Part shown: piece after piece, positions 1-8,133 of the stretch
Layout: every line of letters begins with the position of its first letter
Numbering within the stretch: the first letter of the stretch is position 1
Assembly (NCBI RefSeq): GCF_007665395.1
Contig: NZ_VDND01000006.1
Location: 274,438 to 338,437 of the forward strand
Length of the DNA stretch: 64,000 nt
Source of the DNA: Pseudomonas oryzihabitans
GTDB taxonomy: Bacteria > Pseudomonadota > Gammaproteobacteria > Pseudomonadales > Pseudomonadaceae
Direction of reading: 5' to 3'
Translations under genes and position numbers: made by a program
Notes under the pieces: model-generated
Seen by the model: the letters and a program-made list of their open reading frames with translations, nothing else
The model's database searches: none
Told to the model about the DNA's origin: nothing

Positions 1-747
1 CATCACCGCCTTGGAGCTGGGGCTGGGCTGCTTGGACAGCAGGTTGTACTTGAGGTCGAAGGTGTCGAGGAAGGGCACCTTGTCGATGCGCGCGCGCAGT
101 CGCTCGATCTCGGCTTCCAGGGCCTGGATATCGCCCAGGTTGTCGGGCTCCTCCACGCGCAGCCGTGCCAGTTCGGCCTTCGTCTCGCGCAGCTTGTTGC
201 GGCTGCCGCCGGACAGGGCGATGCGTCGGGCGTGGGAGGCGCGCAGGGTGCGGATGATGTTGATGCGGGCGGGGTTGCCCTCGTTGCTGATGCCGGCGCG
301 CACCGTCTTGAAGGTGTCGGTGCCGGTCAGCTGCTTCTTGACCAGGTTGGGTAGCTCCAGGTCCTCGAACATGAAGTCGAGGAATTCGTCCTGGGTGATC
401 TGGAAGGCGAATTCGTCCATGCCTTCGCCGCTGTTGCTGGCCTTGCCCTGGCCCTGACCGCCACCGCCGCCCTGGGGACGCGGGATGCGTTCGCCGCTGA
501 CGAATTCCTTGTTGCCCGGATGGACGATGGTCTGGCGTCCGCCCTTGCCCTGGTAGAGGGCGGGTTCGTCGATGTCGCGGGCAGGAATGCTGATCTGCTC
601 GCCATGCTCCATGTCGGTGATGGAGCGCCGACTCACGGCTTCCTCGACCGCCTTCTTGATGTGCTCACGATAGCGCCGCAGGAAACGCGTGCGGTTCACC
701 GTGCTCTTGTTCTTGCCGTTTAGACGCCGGTCGATGACATAACTCAT
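1..747 (-). CDS. yeaH: YeaH/YhbH family protein (DUF444), C-terminus cut by window edge
   Basis: The protein starts [19 protein letters not shown] and reads through to the window edge, giving about 249 of the roughly 420 residues usual for the family. After the basic N-terminus comes a Gly/Gln-rich linker ([10 protein letters not shown], around residues 95-105) and a conserved acidic stretch ([16 protein letters not shown]), both typical of YeaH. It lies 76 bp downstream of prkA on the same strand, the usual yeaG-yeaH pairing. In enterobacteria this pair is linked to nitrogen starvation and stationary-phase stress; the biochemical role of YeaH is not settled. The family carries a VWA-like fold, mostly outside the part seen here. 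Confidence 0.9.
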   Translation of the reverse strand, partial: MSYVIDRRLNGKNKSTVNRTRFLRRYREHIKKAVEEAVSRRSITDMEHGEQISIPARDIDEPALYQGKGGRQTIVHPGNKEFVSGERIPRPQGGGGGQGQGKASNSGEGMDEFAFQITQDEFLDFMFEDLELPNLVKKQLTGTDTFKTVRAGISNEGNPARINIIRTLRASHARRIALSGGSRNKLRETKAELARLRVEEPDNLGDIQALEAEIERLRARIDKVPFLDTFDLKYNLLSKQPSPSSKAVM

Positions 748-823
748 ACAGGCCCTCCGGGCTATTGCAGGACGCCGCGACGCCGCGTCTGGCGCGCCGT
801 CGCGGGTTCAGCCTCAGGCTGCC

Positions 824-2746
824 TTACTGCGACTTGCGTACCCGTGAATACCACTCGGACAACAGCCGTACCTGCTTCTCGGTGTACCCGCGCTGGACCA
901 TGCGGGTGACGAAGTCGCTGTGCTTCTGCTGGTCTTCCTTGCTGGCCTTGGCGTTGAAGCTGATGACCGGCAGGAGCTCCTCGGTGTTGGAGAACATCTT
1001 CTTCTCGATCACCGCGCGCAGCTTCTCGTAGGACAGCCAGCTCGGATTCTTGCCGTTATTGTTGGCACGGGCGCGCAACACGAAATTGACGATTTCGTTG
1101 CGGAAATCCTTCGGATTGCTGATGCCGGCCGGCTTCTCGATCTTCTCCAGTTCCTCGTTGAGGGAAGCGCGATTGAGGATCTCGCCGGTTTCCGGATCGC
1201 GGTATTCCTGGTCCTGGATCCAGAAGTCGGCGTAGAGCACGTAGCGGTCGAAGATGTTCTGGCCGTATTCGCTGTAGGACTCGAGGTAGGCGGTCTGGAT
1301 CTCCTTGCCGATGAATTCCACGTAGCGCGGCGCCAAGTACTCCTTGATGAATCTCATGTAGCGCTCGCGGGTCTCGGCCGGGAATTGCTCGGCCTCGATC
1401 TGCTGCTCCAGTACATAGAGCAGGTGCACCGGGTTGGCGGCCACCTCGTTGGCGTCGAAGTTGAACACCCGCGAAAGGATCTTGAAGGCGAAGCGGGTGG
1501 AGAGGCCGTTCATGCCCTCGTCGACGCCGGCGCTGTCACGGTATTCCTGGATCGACTTGGCCTTGGGATCGGTGTCCTTGAGGTTCTCGCCGTCGTAGAC
1601 GCGCATCTTCGAATAGATGTTGGAGTTCTCCGGCTCCTTGAGCCGCGAGAGCACCGAGAACTGCGCCAGCATCTTCAGGGTATCGGGTGCGCAGTGGGCA
1701 TTGGCCAGGGAGCTGTTGACCAGCAGCTTGTCATAGATGTGGATCTCGTCGGAGACGCGCAGGCAGTAGGGCACCTTGACGATGTAGATCCGGTCGATGA
1801 AGGCCTCGTTGTTCTTGTTGTTGCGGAAGGTGTGCCACTCGGATTCGTTGGAGTGGGCCAGGATGATGCCGCTGTAGGGCAGGGCGCCGAGGCCTTCGGT
1901 GCTGTTGTAGTTGCCTTCCTGGGTCGCGGTGAGCAGGGGGTGCAGGACCTTGATCGGGGCCTTGAACATCTCCACGAATTCCATCAGGCCCTGGTTCGCC
2001 CGGCACAGGGCGCCGGAATAGCTGTAGGCGTCCGCGTCGTTCTGCGGATATTCCTCCAGCTTGCGGATGTCCACCTTGCCGACCAGGGCGGAGATGTCCT
2101 GGTTGTTCTCGTCACCCGGTTCGGTCTTGGCGATGGCCACCTGGTTGAGGATCGAGGGGTAGAGCTTGACCACCTTGAATTTGCTGATGTCGCCGCCGAA
2201 TTCCTGCAGGCGCTTGGCTGCCCAGGGCGACATGATGCTGCGCAGGTAGTGGCGCGGGATGCCGTAGTCCTCTTCGAGGATCTGGCCGTCCTCGTCCGGG
2301 TTGAACAGCCCGAGGGGCGATTCGAATACCGGCGAGCCCTTGATGGCGTAGAAGGGGACCTTCTCGATCAGGTGCTTGAGTTTCTCCGCGAGGGACGACT
2401 TGCCGCCACCCACCGGGCCGAGCAGATAGAGGATCTGCTTCTTCTCTTCCAGGCCCTGCGCCGCATGGCGGAAATAGGACACGATCTGCTCGATGCAGTC
2501 TTCCATGCCATGGAAGTCGGCAAAGGCGGGATAGCGACGGATGACCTTGTTGGAAAAGATGCGCGATAGACGTGAGTCACTGGCGGTGTCCACCAGTTCG
2601 GGTTCGCCGATGGCCATGAGCATGCGCTCAGCGGCACTGGCAAAGGCGGTACGATCCTTCTTGCAGATCTCAAGGTATTCCTGAAGGGAATACTCTTCCT
2701 GGCGAGTCGCTTCGAAACGCTCCTGGAAGTGACTGAAAATGCTCAT
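824..2746 (-). CDS. prkA: PrkA/YeaG family serine protein kinase with AAA+ domain
   Basis: A 640-residue protein, the normal length for PrkA/YeaG. The N-terminal AAA-type domain has a Walker A motif (GPVGGGKSS, about residues 110-118). The C-terminal half corresponds to the PrkA kinase-like domain, ending in a basic region (YSRVRKSQ). Family members are cytoplasmic Ser/Thr kinases or AAA ATPases made under nutrient stress, with few known substrates. It is followed 76 bp later by yeaH, so the two are probably co-transcribed. The start MSIFSHFQERFE matches family N-termini. Function is assigned by family; I cannot see from sequence which protein it phosphorylates. Confidence 0.95.
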   Translation of the reverse strand: MSIFSHFQERFEATRQEEYSLQEYLEICKKDRTAFASAAERMLMAIGEPELVDTASDSRLSRIFSNKVIRRYPAFADFHGMEDCIEQIVSYFRHAAQGLEEKKQILYLLGPVGGGKSSLAEKLKHLIEKVPFYAIKGSPVFESPLGLFNPDEDGQILEEDYGIPRHYLRSIMSPWAAKRLQEFGGDISKFKVVKLYPSILNQVAIAKTEPGDENNQDISALVGKVDIRKLEEYPQNDADAYSYSGALCRANQGLMEFVEMFKAPIKVLHPLLTATQEGNYNSTEGLGALPYSGIILAHSNESEWHTFRNNKNNEAFIDRIYIVKVPYCLRVSDEIHIYDKLLVNSSLANAHCAPDTLKMLAQFSVLSRLKEPENSNIYSKMRVYDGENLKDTDPKAKSIQEYRDSAGVDEGMNGLSTRFAFKILSRVFNFDANEVAANPVHLLYVLEQQIEAEQFPAETRERYMRFIKEYLAPRYVEFIGKEIQTAYLESYSEYGQNIFDRYVLYADFWIQDQEYRDPETGEILNRASLNEELEKIEKPAGISNPKDFRNEIVNFVLRARANNNGKNPSWLSYEKLRAVIEKKMFSNTEELLPVISFNAKASKEDQQKHSDFVTRMVQRGYTEKQVRLLSEWYSRVRKSQ

Positions 2747-3131
2747 GACGTCTCCTCGCTGGATACCCTGGACCAGCTTGGAATCGATGCCTGGAGCCTT
2801 GCCTTGCTACCGGTGGGGAGCGGTCATGCCGGGCGACGAAAGATAACGTCTGCAATACCTTCGCTGTCGTCTTGCCTAATCGATCCTTACACGCCTGCAG
2901 GTTAGGGTTGGGTTTCGAGAGACGCACGAAGGAGACCGATGGAGCCGGTCCCCCTGGAATTCCCCCGAATCTCCAGTGGTTACACCGATGGTCCAAAGCC
3001 GGTTGTCGAACCCGCCGTTTCCGGAGGGCCTGATCCCAGAATAGTCCTATCTGCGAGATGTGGAAGAGCCAATTCGGTTTATTCTTGTAACCACAGCGTC
3101 AATCGTCTGTGTTAAAGGCCCGCTCGCGTGC
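2747..3131. other. Gene-free 385-bp spacer between prkA start and glpE end
   Basis: This stretch should hold the prkA promoter (minus strand) and the end of the glpE transcript. Short open frames inside it have no recognisable product. I looked for a GG-N10-GC sigma-54 element upstream of prkA, as in enterobacterial yeaG, and did not find a convincing one. There is no clear terminator hairpin with a T-run after glpE. Confidence 0.5.
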
Positions 3132-3458
3132 TCAGGCCTGACCGCTCGCGGTCTCGTCGGGATATTGGCTGCGCCAGTGTTCGAAGCCGCCGTCGACGCT
3201 GTAGACCTGGCTGAAGCCCTGGCCGGCGAAGAAGGCCGCGGCGCTCTGGCTGGAATGGCCGTGGTAGCAGAACACCAGCAGCGGCTCGTCGAGATCGGCG
3301 GCGGCGATGAAGTCGTGGATGTTCTGGTTGTCGACCCGCTGGGCGCCGGCGACGTGCAGGGTGGCGTAGCTGTGCGGATCGCGGATATCGACGATCCGCG
3401 CCCCCTGGCTCCGTAGTTCCAGCGCCCGTTCGGGGGAGATACAGGTGAATTCGCTCAT
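3132..3458 (-). CDS. glpE: Thiosulfate sulfurtransferase GlpE (single rhodanese domain)
   Basis: A 108-residue single-domain rhodanese, transferring sulfane sulfur from thiosulfate to cyanide or thiol acceptors in the cytoplasm. The active-site loop CYHGHSS carries the catalytic Cys in the usual position, and the family motif VDIRDPHSY is near residue 28. The start chosen ([10 protein letters not shown]) overlaps the apaH stop codon in an ATGA arrangement, which indicates translational coupling; a start 15 nt upstream is possible but less like the family. It is the last gene of the lptD-surA-pdxA-rsmA-apaG-apaH-glpE run. Confidence 0.93.
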   Translation of the reverse strand: MSEFTCISPERALELRSQGARIVDIRDPHSYATLHVAGAQRVDNQNIHDFIAAADLDEPLLVFCYHGHSSQSAAAFFAGQGFSQVYSVDGGFEHWRSQYPDETASGQA

Positions 3459-4276
3459 TTCTTCTCCTTGCAACTGCAGAGATGACGGCGGTTGCCGTCG
3501 ACGTCGAGCAGGGTCATGTCGCCGCCCCAGACGCAGCCGCTGTCGAGGGCCTCGACGTTGGGCGCCGCGCAGCGACCCTTGAGCGCGGCCCAGTGGCCGA
3601 ACAGGATGCGCACGTCGCGGGTCAGCCGGTGACTGTGGCTGAACCAGGGGGCGAAGCCGGCCGGGGCGCTGTCCAGGCCCTCCTTGCTCTTGAATTCCAG
3701 ACGACCTTCCGGGCTGCAGAATCTCATCCGCGTCAGGTAGTTGGTGATCAGGCGCAGGCGCTCCTGGCCCTGCAGCTCATCTTGCCAGAGCGACGGCTCG
3801 TTGCCATACATCTGCTCGAGAAAGGGCACGTGGGCCTGGTCATCGCGCAGCACGGCTTCCACCTCACCGGCCAGGCCCAGCGCCTGCTCCAGCGTCCACT
3901 GCGGCGGCAGCCCGGCATGGACCAGCACGCAATTGCGCTCGGCATCGTGCTGGATCAGCGGCAGATGACGCAGCCAGTGCAACAGGTCGTCACGGTCGGG
4001 CGCAGCGAGGATGTCGCTCAGGGTGTCCTGTTTCTTCAGCTTGGCGCCGCCGAAGGCCACCGCCAGCAGGTGCAGGTCGTGGTTGCCCAGCACGCTGACC
4101 ACCGAATCACGCAGGGCGTACAGGTATCTCAGGGTTTCCAGCGACTGCGGGCCGCGATTGACCAGGTCGCCCACCAGCCAGAGGCAGTCCTGCGCGGGAT
4201 CGAAGCGGACCTCGTCGAGGAGGCATTTGAGCGGGTCGAGGCAACCCTGGAGGTCGCCCACGGCGTACAACGTCAT
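3455..4276 (-). CDS. apaH: Symmetrical diadenosine tetraphosphatase ApaH
   Basis: Hydrolyses Ap4A to two ADP in the cytoplasm. The 273 residues match the family length. All metallophosphatase signatures are present near the N-terminus: GDLQGC (residues 8-13), GDLVNRGP and GNHDLHL, followed by VHAG for the later metal ligand. It sits between apaG (8 bp upstream) and glpE (4-bp overlap downstream), the conserved rsmA-apaG-apaH arrangement. ApaH controls Np4A levels, which rise in stress and can act as 5' caps on RNA; that is family knowledge. Confidence 0.96.
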   Translation of the reverse strand: MTLYAVGDLQGCLDPLKCLLDEVRFDPAQDCLWLVGDLVNRGPQSLETLRYLYALRDSVVSVLGNHDLHLLAVAFGGAKLKKQDTLSDILAAPDRDDLLHWLRHLPLIQHDAERNCVLVHAGLPPQWTLEQALGLAGEVEAVLRDDQAHVPFLEQMYGNEPSLWQDELQGQERLRLITNYLTRMRFCSPEGRLEFKSKEGLDSAPAGFAPWFSHSHRLTRDVRILFGHWAALKGRCAAPNVEALDSGCVWGGDMTLLDVDGNRRHLCSCKEKK

Positions 4277-4284
4277 CGGGACTC

Positions 4285-4671
4285 CTAGTGCAGCGAGCCG
4301 GGTACGGCCAGGCGAAAGGTGGGAATGGCGGCTTCGAAGGCATGGCCGTCGCTGGCGACCATCTGGTAGCTGCCGCTCATGCTGCCCACCTGGGTCGGCA
4401 TCAGGGTGCCGCTGGAATAGCTGTGGGTCTCGCCCGGGGCGATCAGCGGCTGCTCACCCACCACCCCGGGACCCCGCACCTCCTGCACCTCGCCGTTGCC
4501 ATCGGTGATGATCCAGTGGCGACTGAGCAGTTGTGCCGGCAGACGGCCGTCGTTGCGGATGCTCACGTCGTAGGCGAAGGCGTAGCGCTCCTGGCTGGCG
4601 CTGGATTGTTCGGGCAGGTAGCGGGTGCTGACCTGCACGGTGATGAGGTAGCGCGGATCGGGCTCGGTCAC
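4285..4671 (-). CDS. apaG: ApaG (Co2+/Mg2+ efflux-associated protein, ApaG domain)
   Basis: I place the start at a GTG ([12 protein letters not shown]) giving 128 residues, the normal ApaG size; the frame stays open further upstream (MCVWPISW...) but that extension would run 36 bases past the rsmA stop codon into the rsmA reading region and has no family counterpart. The ApaG fibronectin-like fold is recognisable from [25 protein letters not shown] and the glycine-rich GPGVVGEQP segment. The biochemical role remains unclear; the gene is linked to divalent cation sensitivity in Salmonella. It lies between rsmA and apaH in the same orientation. Confidence 0.9.
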   Translation of the reverse strand: MTEPDPRYLITVQVSTRYLPEQSSASQERYAFAYDVSIRNDGRLPAQLLSRHWIITDGNGEVQEVRGPGVVGEQPLIAPGETHSYSSGTLMPTQVGSMSGSYQMVASDGHAFEAAIPTFRLAVPGSLH

Positions 4672-4705
4672 GGCGGGAATCTCGACGAGTAAGGGGAGAA
4701 GGGGC

Positions 4706-5497
4706 CTACTGGGCTGCCAGCTGATTGGCCAGACGCACATAGGCGGCCAGGTCCAGTTGCTCGGGGCGCAGTCCGGGATCGACGTCGGCGGCCTCGATGG
4801 CGGCGCTGTCCAGGGTGCCCTTGAGGGTATTCCTCAGGGTCTTGCGGCGCTGGCCGAAGGCTTCGCGGACGACGCGTTCGAGCAGCGCCGGATCCCGGGC
4901 CACGTGGGGCCGCTCGGTATGGGGCACCAGGCGCACGATGGCCGAGTCCACCTTGGGTGGCGGATTGAAGGCGCCCGGGCCGACGTTGAACAGATGTTCC
5001 ACGCGGCAGTGGTACTGCACCATGATCGACAGCCGGCCCCAGTCGCCATTGCCGGGCACCGCGGCCAAGCGTTCCACCACCTCCTTCTGCAGCATGAAGT
5101 GCATGTCGGCGATGACGTCGGCGAAGCTGAGCAGATGGAAGATCAGCGGGGTGGAGATGTTGTAGGGCAGGTTGCCCACCACCCGCAGCCGATCGCTGCC
5201 GGCGATGCTGGCGAGGTCGTACTTCATGGCGTCACCCTGGTGCAGGGTGAACAGCGGATTGAGGCCGAACTTGAGCCTGAGCAGCGGGATCAGGTCGTTG
5301 TCCAGTTCGATAACATCGAGCTGGGCGCCACTGCTCAGCAGCCCCTCGGTCAGGGCGCCCTGGCCCGGGCCGATCTCCAGCAGCCGCTCGCCGGGTCGCC
5401 CATGGATGGCGCGCAGGATGCGATGGATCACCCCGGCATCGTGCAGGAAGTTCTGGCCGAACCTCTTGCGGGCGCGGTGTTGGTAGAGCTCGGTCAT
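4706..5497 (-). CDS. rsmA: 16S rRNA (adenine1518-N6/adenine1519-N6)-dimethyltransferase
   Basis: Also called KsgA. It dimethylates two adjacent adenines near the 3' end of 16S rRNA during 30S maturation, using S-adenosylmethionine. The 263-residue protein has the SAM motif [10 protein letters not shown] (about residues 40-49), the catalytic NLPYNIS motif, and the substrate-binding segment [10 protein letters not shown]. The start [20 protein letters not shown] matches Pseudomonas homologues; an upstream ATG at 5518 is possible. It sits 34 bp before apaG and is separated from pdxA by the inverted-repeat element at 5588-5786, which is unusual for this otherwise tight operon. Confidence 0.96.
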   Translation of the reverse strand: MTELYQHRARKRFGQNFLHDAGVIHRILRAIHGRPGERLLEIGPGQGALTEGLLSSGAQLDVIELDNDLIPLLRLKFGLNPLFTLHQGDAMKYDLASIAGSDRLRVVGNLPYNISTPLIFHLLSFADVIADMHFMLQKEVVERLAAVPGNGDWGRLSIMVQYHCRVEHLFNVGPGAFNPPPKVDSAIVRLVPHTERPHVARDPALLERVVREAFGQRRKTLRNTLKGTLDSAAIEAADVDPGLRPEQLDLAAYVRLANQLAAQ

Positions 5498-5587
5498 CTG
5501 GTGCTCCGGCGCAGGCACCGGGCCTGCGATTTTAAGACGGCAAAGACCTGCCAGTTTAGCAGACCCTTGGCCGCCCCCGGAGCGCCC

Positions 5588-5786
5588 AGAGGCTATTCAT
5601 AACCTGCTGCGCGTCGGCCAAACTGCGTTGAAAAGACCTTCGGAATGCTCATTTACCATCTGTAAACTCCGCTTCCTCAGGTCTCTGATTCGCTGGTGCT
5701 CACCCTTCGGGCCAGCCTCTGGCTGTTACTCCCGTTGGTCGTTGCGCCTTGTTTGGCTCTAGCTCGCGAGGTTATGAATAGCCTCT
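5588..5786. repeat. 199-bp element bounded by perfect 18-bp inverted repeats
   Basis: Positions 5588-5605 (AGAGGCTATTCATAACCT) and 5769-5786 (its exact reverse complement) frame a 163-bp interior with no open frame of note. Weaker internal complementarity is visible, for example TTGGC-type segments on both sides (GGCCAAA near 5617 and TTTGGC near 5753). The right arm includes the first base of the pdxA stop triplet, so pdxA ends exactly at the element's edge. The architecture resembles a MITE or a repetitive extragenic element. I see no transposase and no second copy in the window, so mobility is inference. Confidence 0.75.
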
Positions 5787-6781
5787 TAAGTCGCCGAACG
5801 GCGATGGGCTGCCATGCTGTAGGCGGTATCCAGGGCGACCCTGAGACTGCCGGTGTCGATCCGTCCGCTACCGGCCAGGTCGAGGGCGGTACCGTGATCG
5901 ACCGAGGTGCGGATGATCGGCAGGCCCAAGGTCACGTTGACCGCGGCGCCGAAACCCTTGTGCTTGAGCACCGGCAGGCCCTGGTCGTGATACATGGCCA
6001 GCACCGCGTCGCAGTGGTCGAGGTGCTTGGCGGTGAAGAGGGTATCCGCCGGCAGCGGGCCGACGAGGTCCAGCCCTTCGGCGCGCAGGCTCTCCAGCGC
6101 GGGCTCGATGATCTCGAGCTCTTCGCGCCCGAGGTGACCACTTTCGCCGGCATGGGGATTGAGCCCGCAGACCAGGATGCGCGGGTGCTCGACGCCGAAG
6201 TAGCGTTGCAGGTCGCCGTGCAGGATGCGGGTCACGTCCAGCAGCGTCTGGCGGTCGATGGCATCGGCCACGTCGCGTAGCGGCAGGTGAGTGGTGACCA
6301 GGGCGACCCTGAGGCCCGCGGTGGCCAGCAGCATCACCACCTGGGGGGTCTGGGTCAGCTCGGCGAGGAATTCGGTATGCCCGGAGAAGGCCACGCCGCC
6401 GTCGTTGATCACGCCCTTGTGCACGGGGGCGGTGATCATGCCGGCGAAGGTGCCGTCGAGGCAGCCCTGGCCAGCGCGGGTCAGGGTCTCTAGGACATAG
6501 GCGGCATTGGCCCTGTCGAGCTGGCCGGGGGTGACGACGGCGCCCAGGGACGTATCCCAGACGTAGAGCGCGCCGGCTGGCGCTGGGTTATCCGGCCAGG
6601 CGTCCGGGGCCACCTCGATCAGCCGGATGGCGAGGCCCAGCTCGGCGGCGCGGGTCGCCAGCAGCTCCTGGCTGGCGATGGCGATCAGGGCGTGGGGCTG
6701 GGACTCGCGGGCCAGCAGCAGGCAGAGGTCGGGACCTATGCCGGCGGGTTCACCGGGGGTGAGGGCGAAGCGCAGGACCAT
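5786..6781 (-). CDS. pdxA: 4-hydroxythreonine-4-phosphate dehydrogenase PdxA
   Basis: Catalyses the NAD-dependent oxidation of 4-phosphohydroxy-L-threonine in the DXP-dependent pathway to pyridoxal 5'-phosphate. The 331 residues fit the family. Motifs include [11 protein letters not shown] at the N-terminus, the metal-site region [18 protein letters not shown] and [10 protein letters not shown] near the C-terminus. The gene lies 50 bp downstream of surA, with an intrinsic-terminator-like hairpin in the gap, and its stop codon falls at the edge of the inverted-repeat element. A good ribosome-binding site (CAGGAG) precedes the ATG. Confidence 0.96.
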   Translation of the reverse strand: MVLRFALTPGEPAGIGPDLCLLLARESQPHALIAIASQELLATRAAELGLAIRLIEVAPDAWPDNPAPAGALYVWDTSLGAVVTPGQLDRANAAYVLETLTRAGQGCLDGTFAGMITAPVHKGVINDGGVAFSGHTEFLAELTQTPQVVMLLATAGLRVALVTTHLPLRDVADAIDRQTLLDVTRILHGDLQRYFGVEHPRILVCGLNPHAGESGHLGREELEIIEPALESLRAEGLDLVGPLPADTLFTAKHLDHCDAVLAMYHDQGLPVLKHKGFGAAVNVTLGLPIIRTSVDHGTALDLAGSGRIDTGSLRVALDTAYSMAAHRRSAT

Positions 6782-6792
6782 GCACAGCTCCT

Positions 6793-6828
6793 GAAACGAA
6801 AAGGCCGCAGGGGTTGCCTGCGGCCTGG
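6793..6828 (-). terminator. Intrinsic terminator-like hairpin between surA and pdxA
   Basis: Read on the minus strand, AGGCCGCAGG pairs with CCTGCGGCCT around a short loop (arms at 6801-6811 and 6817-6826), followed by TTTTCGTTTC. It lies directly after the surA stop and about 12 nt before the pdxA start. It should reduce read-through from lptD-surA into pdxA rather than block it fully, since no separate pdxA promoter is evident in the 50-bp gap. Confidence 0.75.
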
Positions 6829-6831
6829 AGA

Positions 6832-8133
6832 TTACGGCTTGATCTCGACGTAGGCTTCGTCGCGGATCTGGCGTAACCAGGTCTGCAGTTCCTGATCGTA
6901 CTTGCGGTTGCGCAGGAGGTTGAGCGCCTGCTGCTCGCGCGCCTGCTGGGTGTTGTCGGTGGCCCGACGCCCCAGGACTTCCAGGATGTGCCAGCCGAAG
7001 GAGGTGCGGAACGGCTGCGACAGCTGGTTGACCGGCGCACTGTTCATGACTTCGCGGAATTCCGGGACCAGGGATTCCGGATTGATCCAGCCCAGGTCGC
7101 CGCCATTGAGTGCGGAGCCGGGATCTTCCGAGAAACTCTTGGCCAGGGTGGCGAAGTTTTCCCCGTTGAGGATGCGCTCGCGCAGGCGCGCCGCCAGACG
7201 CTGGGTCTCTTCGTCGCTACGCACGGCATTGGGCTTGAGCAGGATGTGGCGCACATGCACCTCATCGACGATGCTCGCCTCGCCGCCACGCTTCTCTTCC
7301 ACCTTGAGGATGACGAAGCCGCCCGGTACGCGCACCGGTTGGGTGATGCCGCCCACGCCGACGCTGCCGATCAGGCGGTCGAAGGGCGGCGGCAGCTGGG
7401 CCGCCTTGCGCCAGCCGATCTCGCCGCCGTCCAGGGCGTTGTCACCCGCCGAGCGGGCGATGGCCAGCTGGTTGAAGTCGGCGCCCTGGCGCAGTTGGTT
7501 GTAGGTGTCCTGGGCCTGGCGCGCGGCGGCGTCCAGACCGGCGGTACCGGCGTTGTCCGCTACCGGGATCAGGATGTTGGCCAGGCGGTATTCCTCGGAC
7601 AGTTGCAGCTTGCCCAGGTCGGAGGCGAGGAAGTTCTGCACCTCCTGCTGGGTGACCTGCACGCGCTGACCGACCTGGCGCTGACGCACCCGGCTGATCA
7701 TCATCTCGCGGCGGACCTGCTCGCGAGCGGCATCGTAGGAGAGACCGTCGCGGGCCAGGGCCTGGCGGAATTCGGCCACGCTCAGGCCGTTGCGCTGGGC
7801 GATGGTGGCCACGGCCTGATTGAGCTCATCGTCGGAAATCTTCACGCCCATGCGCCCGGCCAGCTGCAGCTGGATGTCTTCCAGGATCAGGCGCTCGAGC
7901 ACCTGCTGGCGCAGCTCGCCTTCCGGCGGCGCGGCAGCGCCACGCCGGGTGATGTTCTGCTTGACCTCGTTGAGACGCTGGTCGAGCTGGCTCTGCATGA
8001 CCACGTCGTTGTCGACGATGGCCACGACCTTGTCCAGCGGTACCACGGCGGCCTGAGCCAAAGGGGTGAGGGCGAGCGCCGCGCCCAGGGCGAGCGGGCG
8101 CAGGGCGTTACATAGCTTGGTCTTCACGTTCAC
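6832..8133 (-). CDS. surA: Periplasmic peptidyl-prolyl isomerase and chaperone SurA
   Basis: A 433-residue periplasmic chaperone that escorts outer-membrane proteins to the Bam complex. A Sec signal peptide ends near AQA (residues 26-28), followed by the N-terminal chaperone domain ([15 protein letters not shown]), two parvulin (PpiC) domains (around 175-275 and 285-385, the second beginning [10 protein letters not shown]) and a C-terminal helix. The start MNVKTKL overlaps the 3' end of lptD by 26 bp in another frame; the Pseudomonas homologue starts at the equivalent place. LptD is itself a SurA client, so the overlap couples chaperone and substrate. Confidence 0.95.
   Translation of the reverse strand: MNVKTKLCNALRPLALGAALALTPLAQAAVVPLDKVVAIVDNDVVMQSQLDQRLNEVKQNITRRGAAAPPEGELRQQVLERLILEDIQLQLAGRMGVKISDDELNQAVATIAQRNGLSVAEFRQALARDGLSYDAAREQVRREMMISRVRQRQVGQRVQVTQQEVQNFLASDLGKLQLSEEYRLANILIPVADNAGTAGLDAAARQAQDTYNQLRQGADFNQLAIARSAGDNALDGGEIGWRKAAQLPPPFDRLIGSVGVGGITQPVRVPGGFVILKVEEKRGGEASIVDEVHVRHILLKPNAVRSDEETQRLAARLRERILNGENFATLAKSFSEDPGSALNGGDLGWINPESLVPEFREVMNSAPVNQLSQPFRTSFGWHILEVLGRRATDNTQQAREQQALNLLRNRKYDQELQTWLRQIRDEAYVEIKP

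Noticed and set aside
920..2569. A 549-codon open frame on the plus strand across prkA
   Set aside because: It is the antisense shadow of a high-GC gene; its product is a low-complexity Val/Leu/Gly/His-rich sequence with no family features, while prkA on the other strand is fully conserved.
2670..2996. 108-codon minus-strand frame upstream of prkA
   Set aside because: Composition (Pro/Arg/Ser-rich) and partial overlap with prkA in another frame; no ribosome-binding site or recognised similarity.
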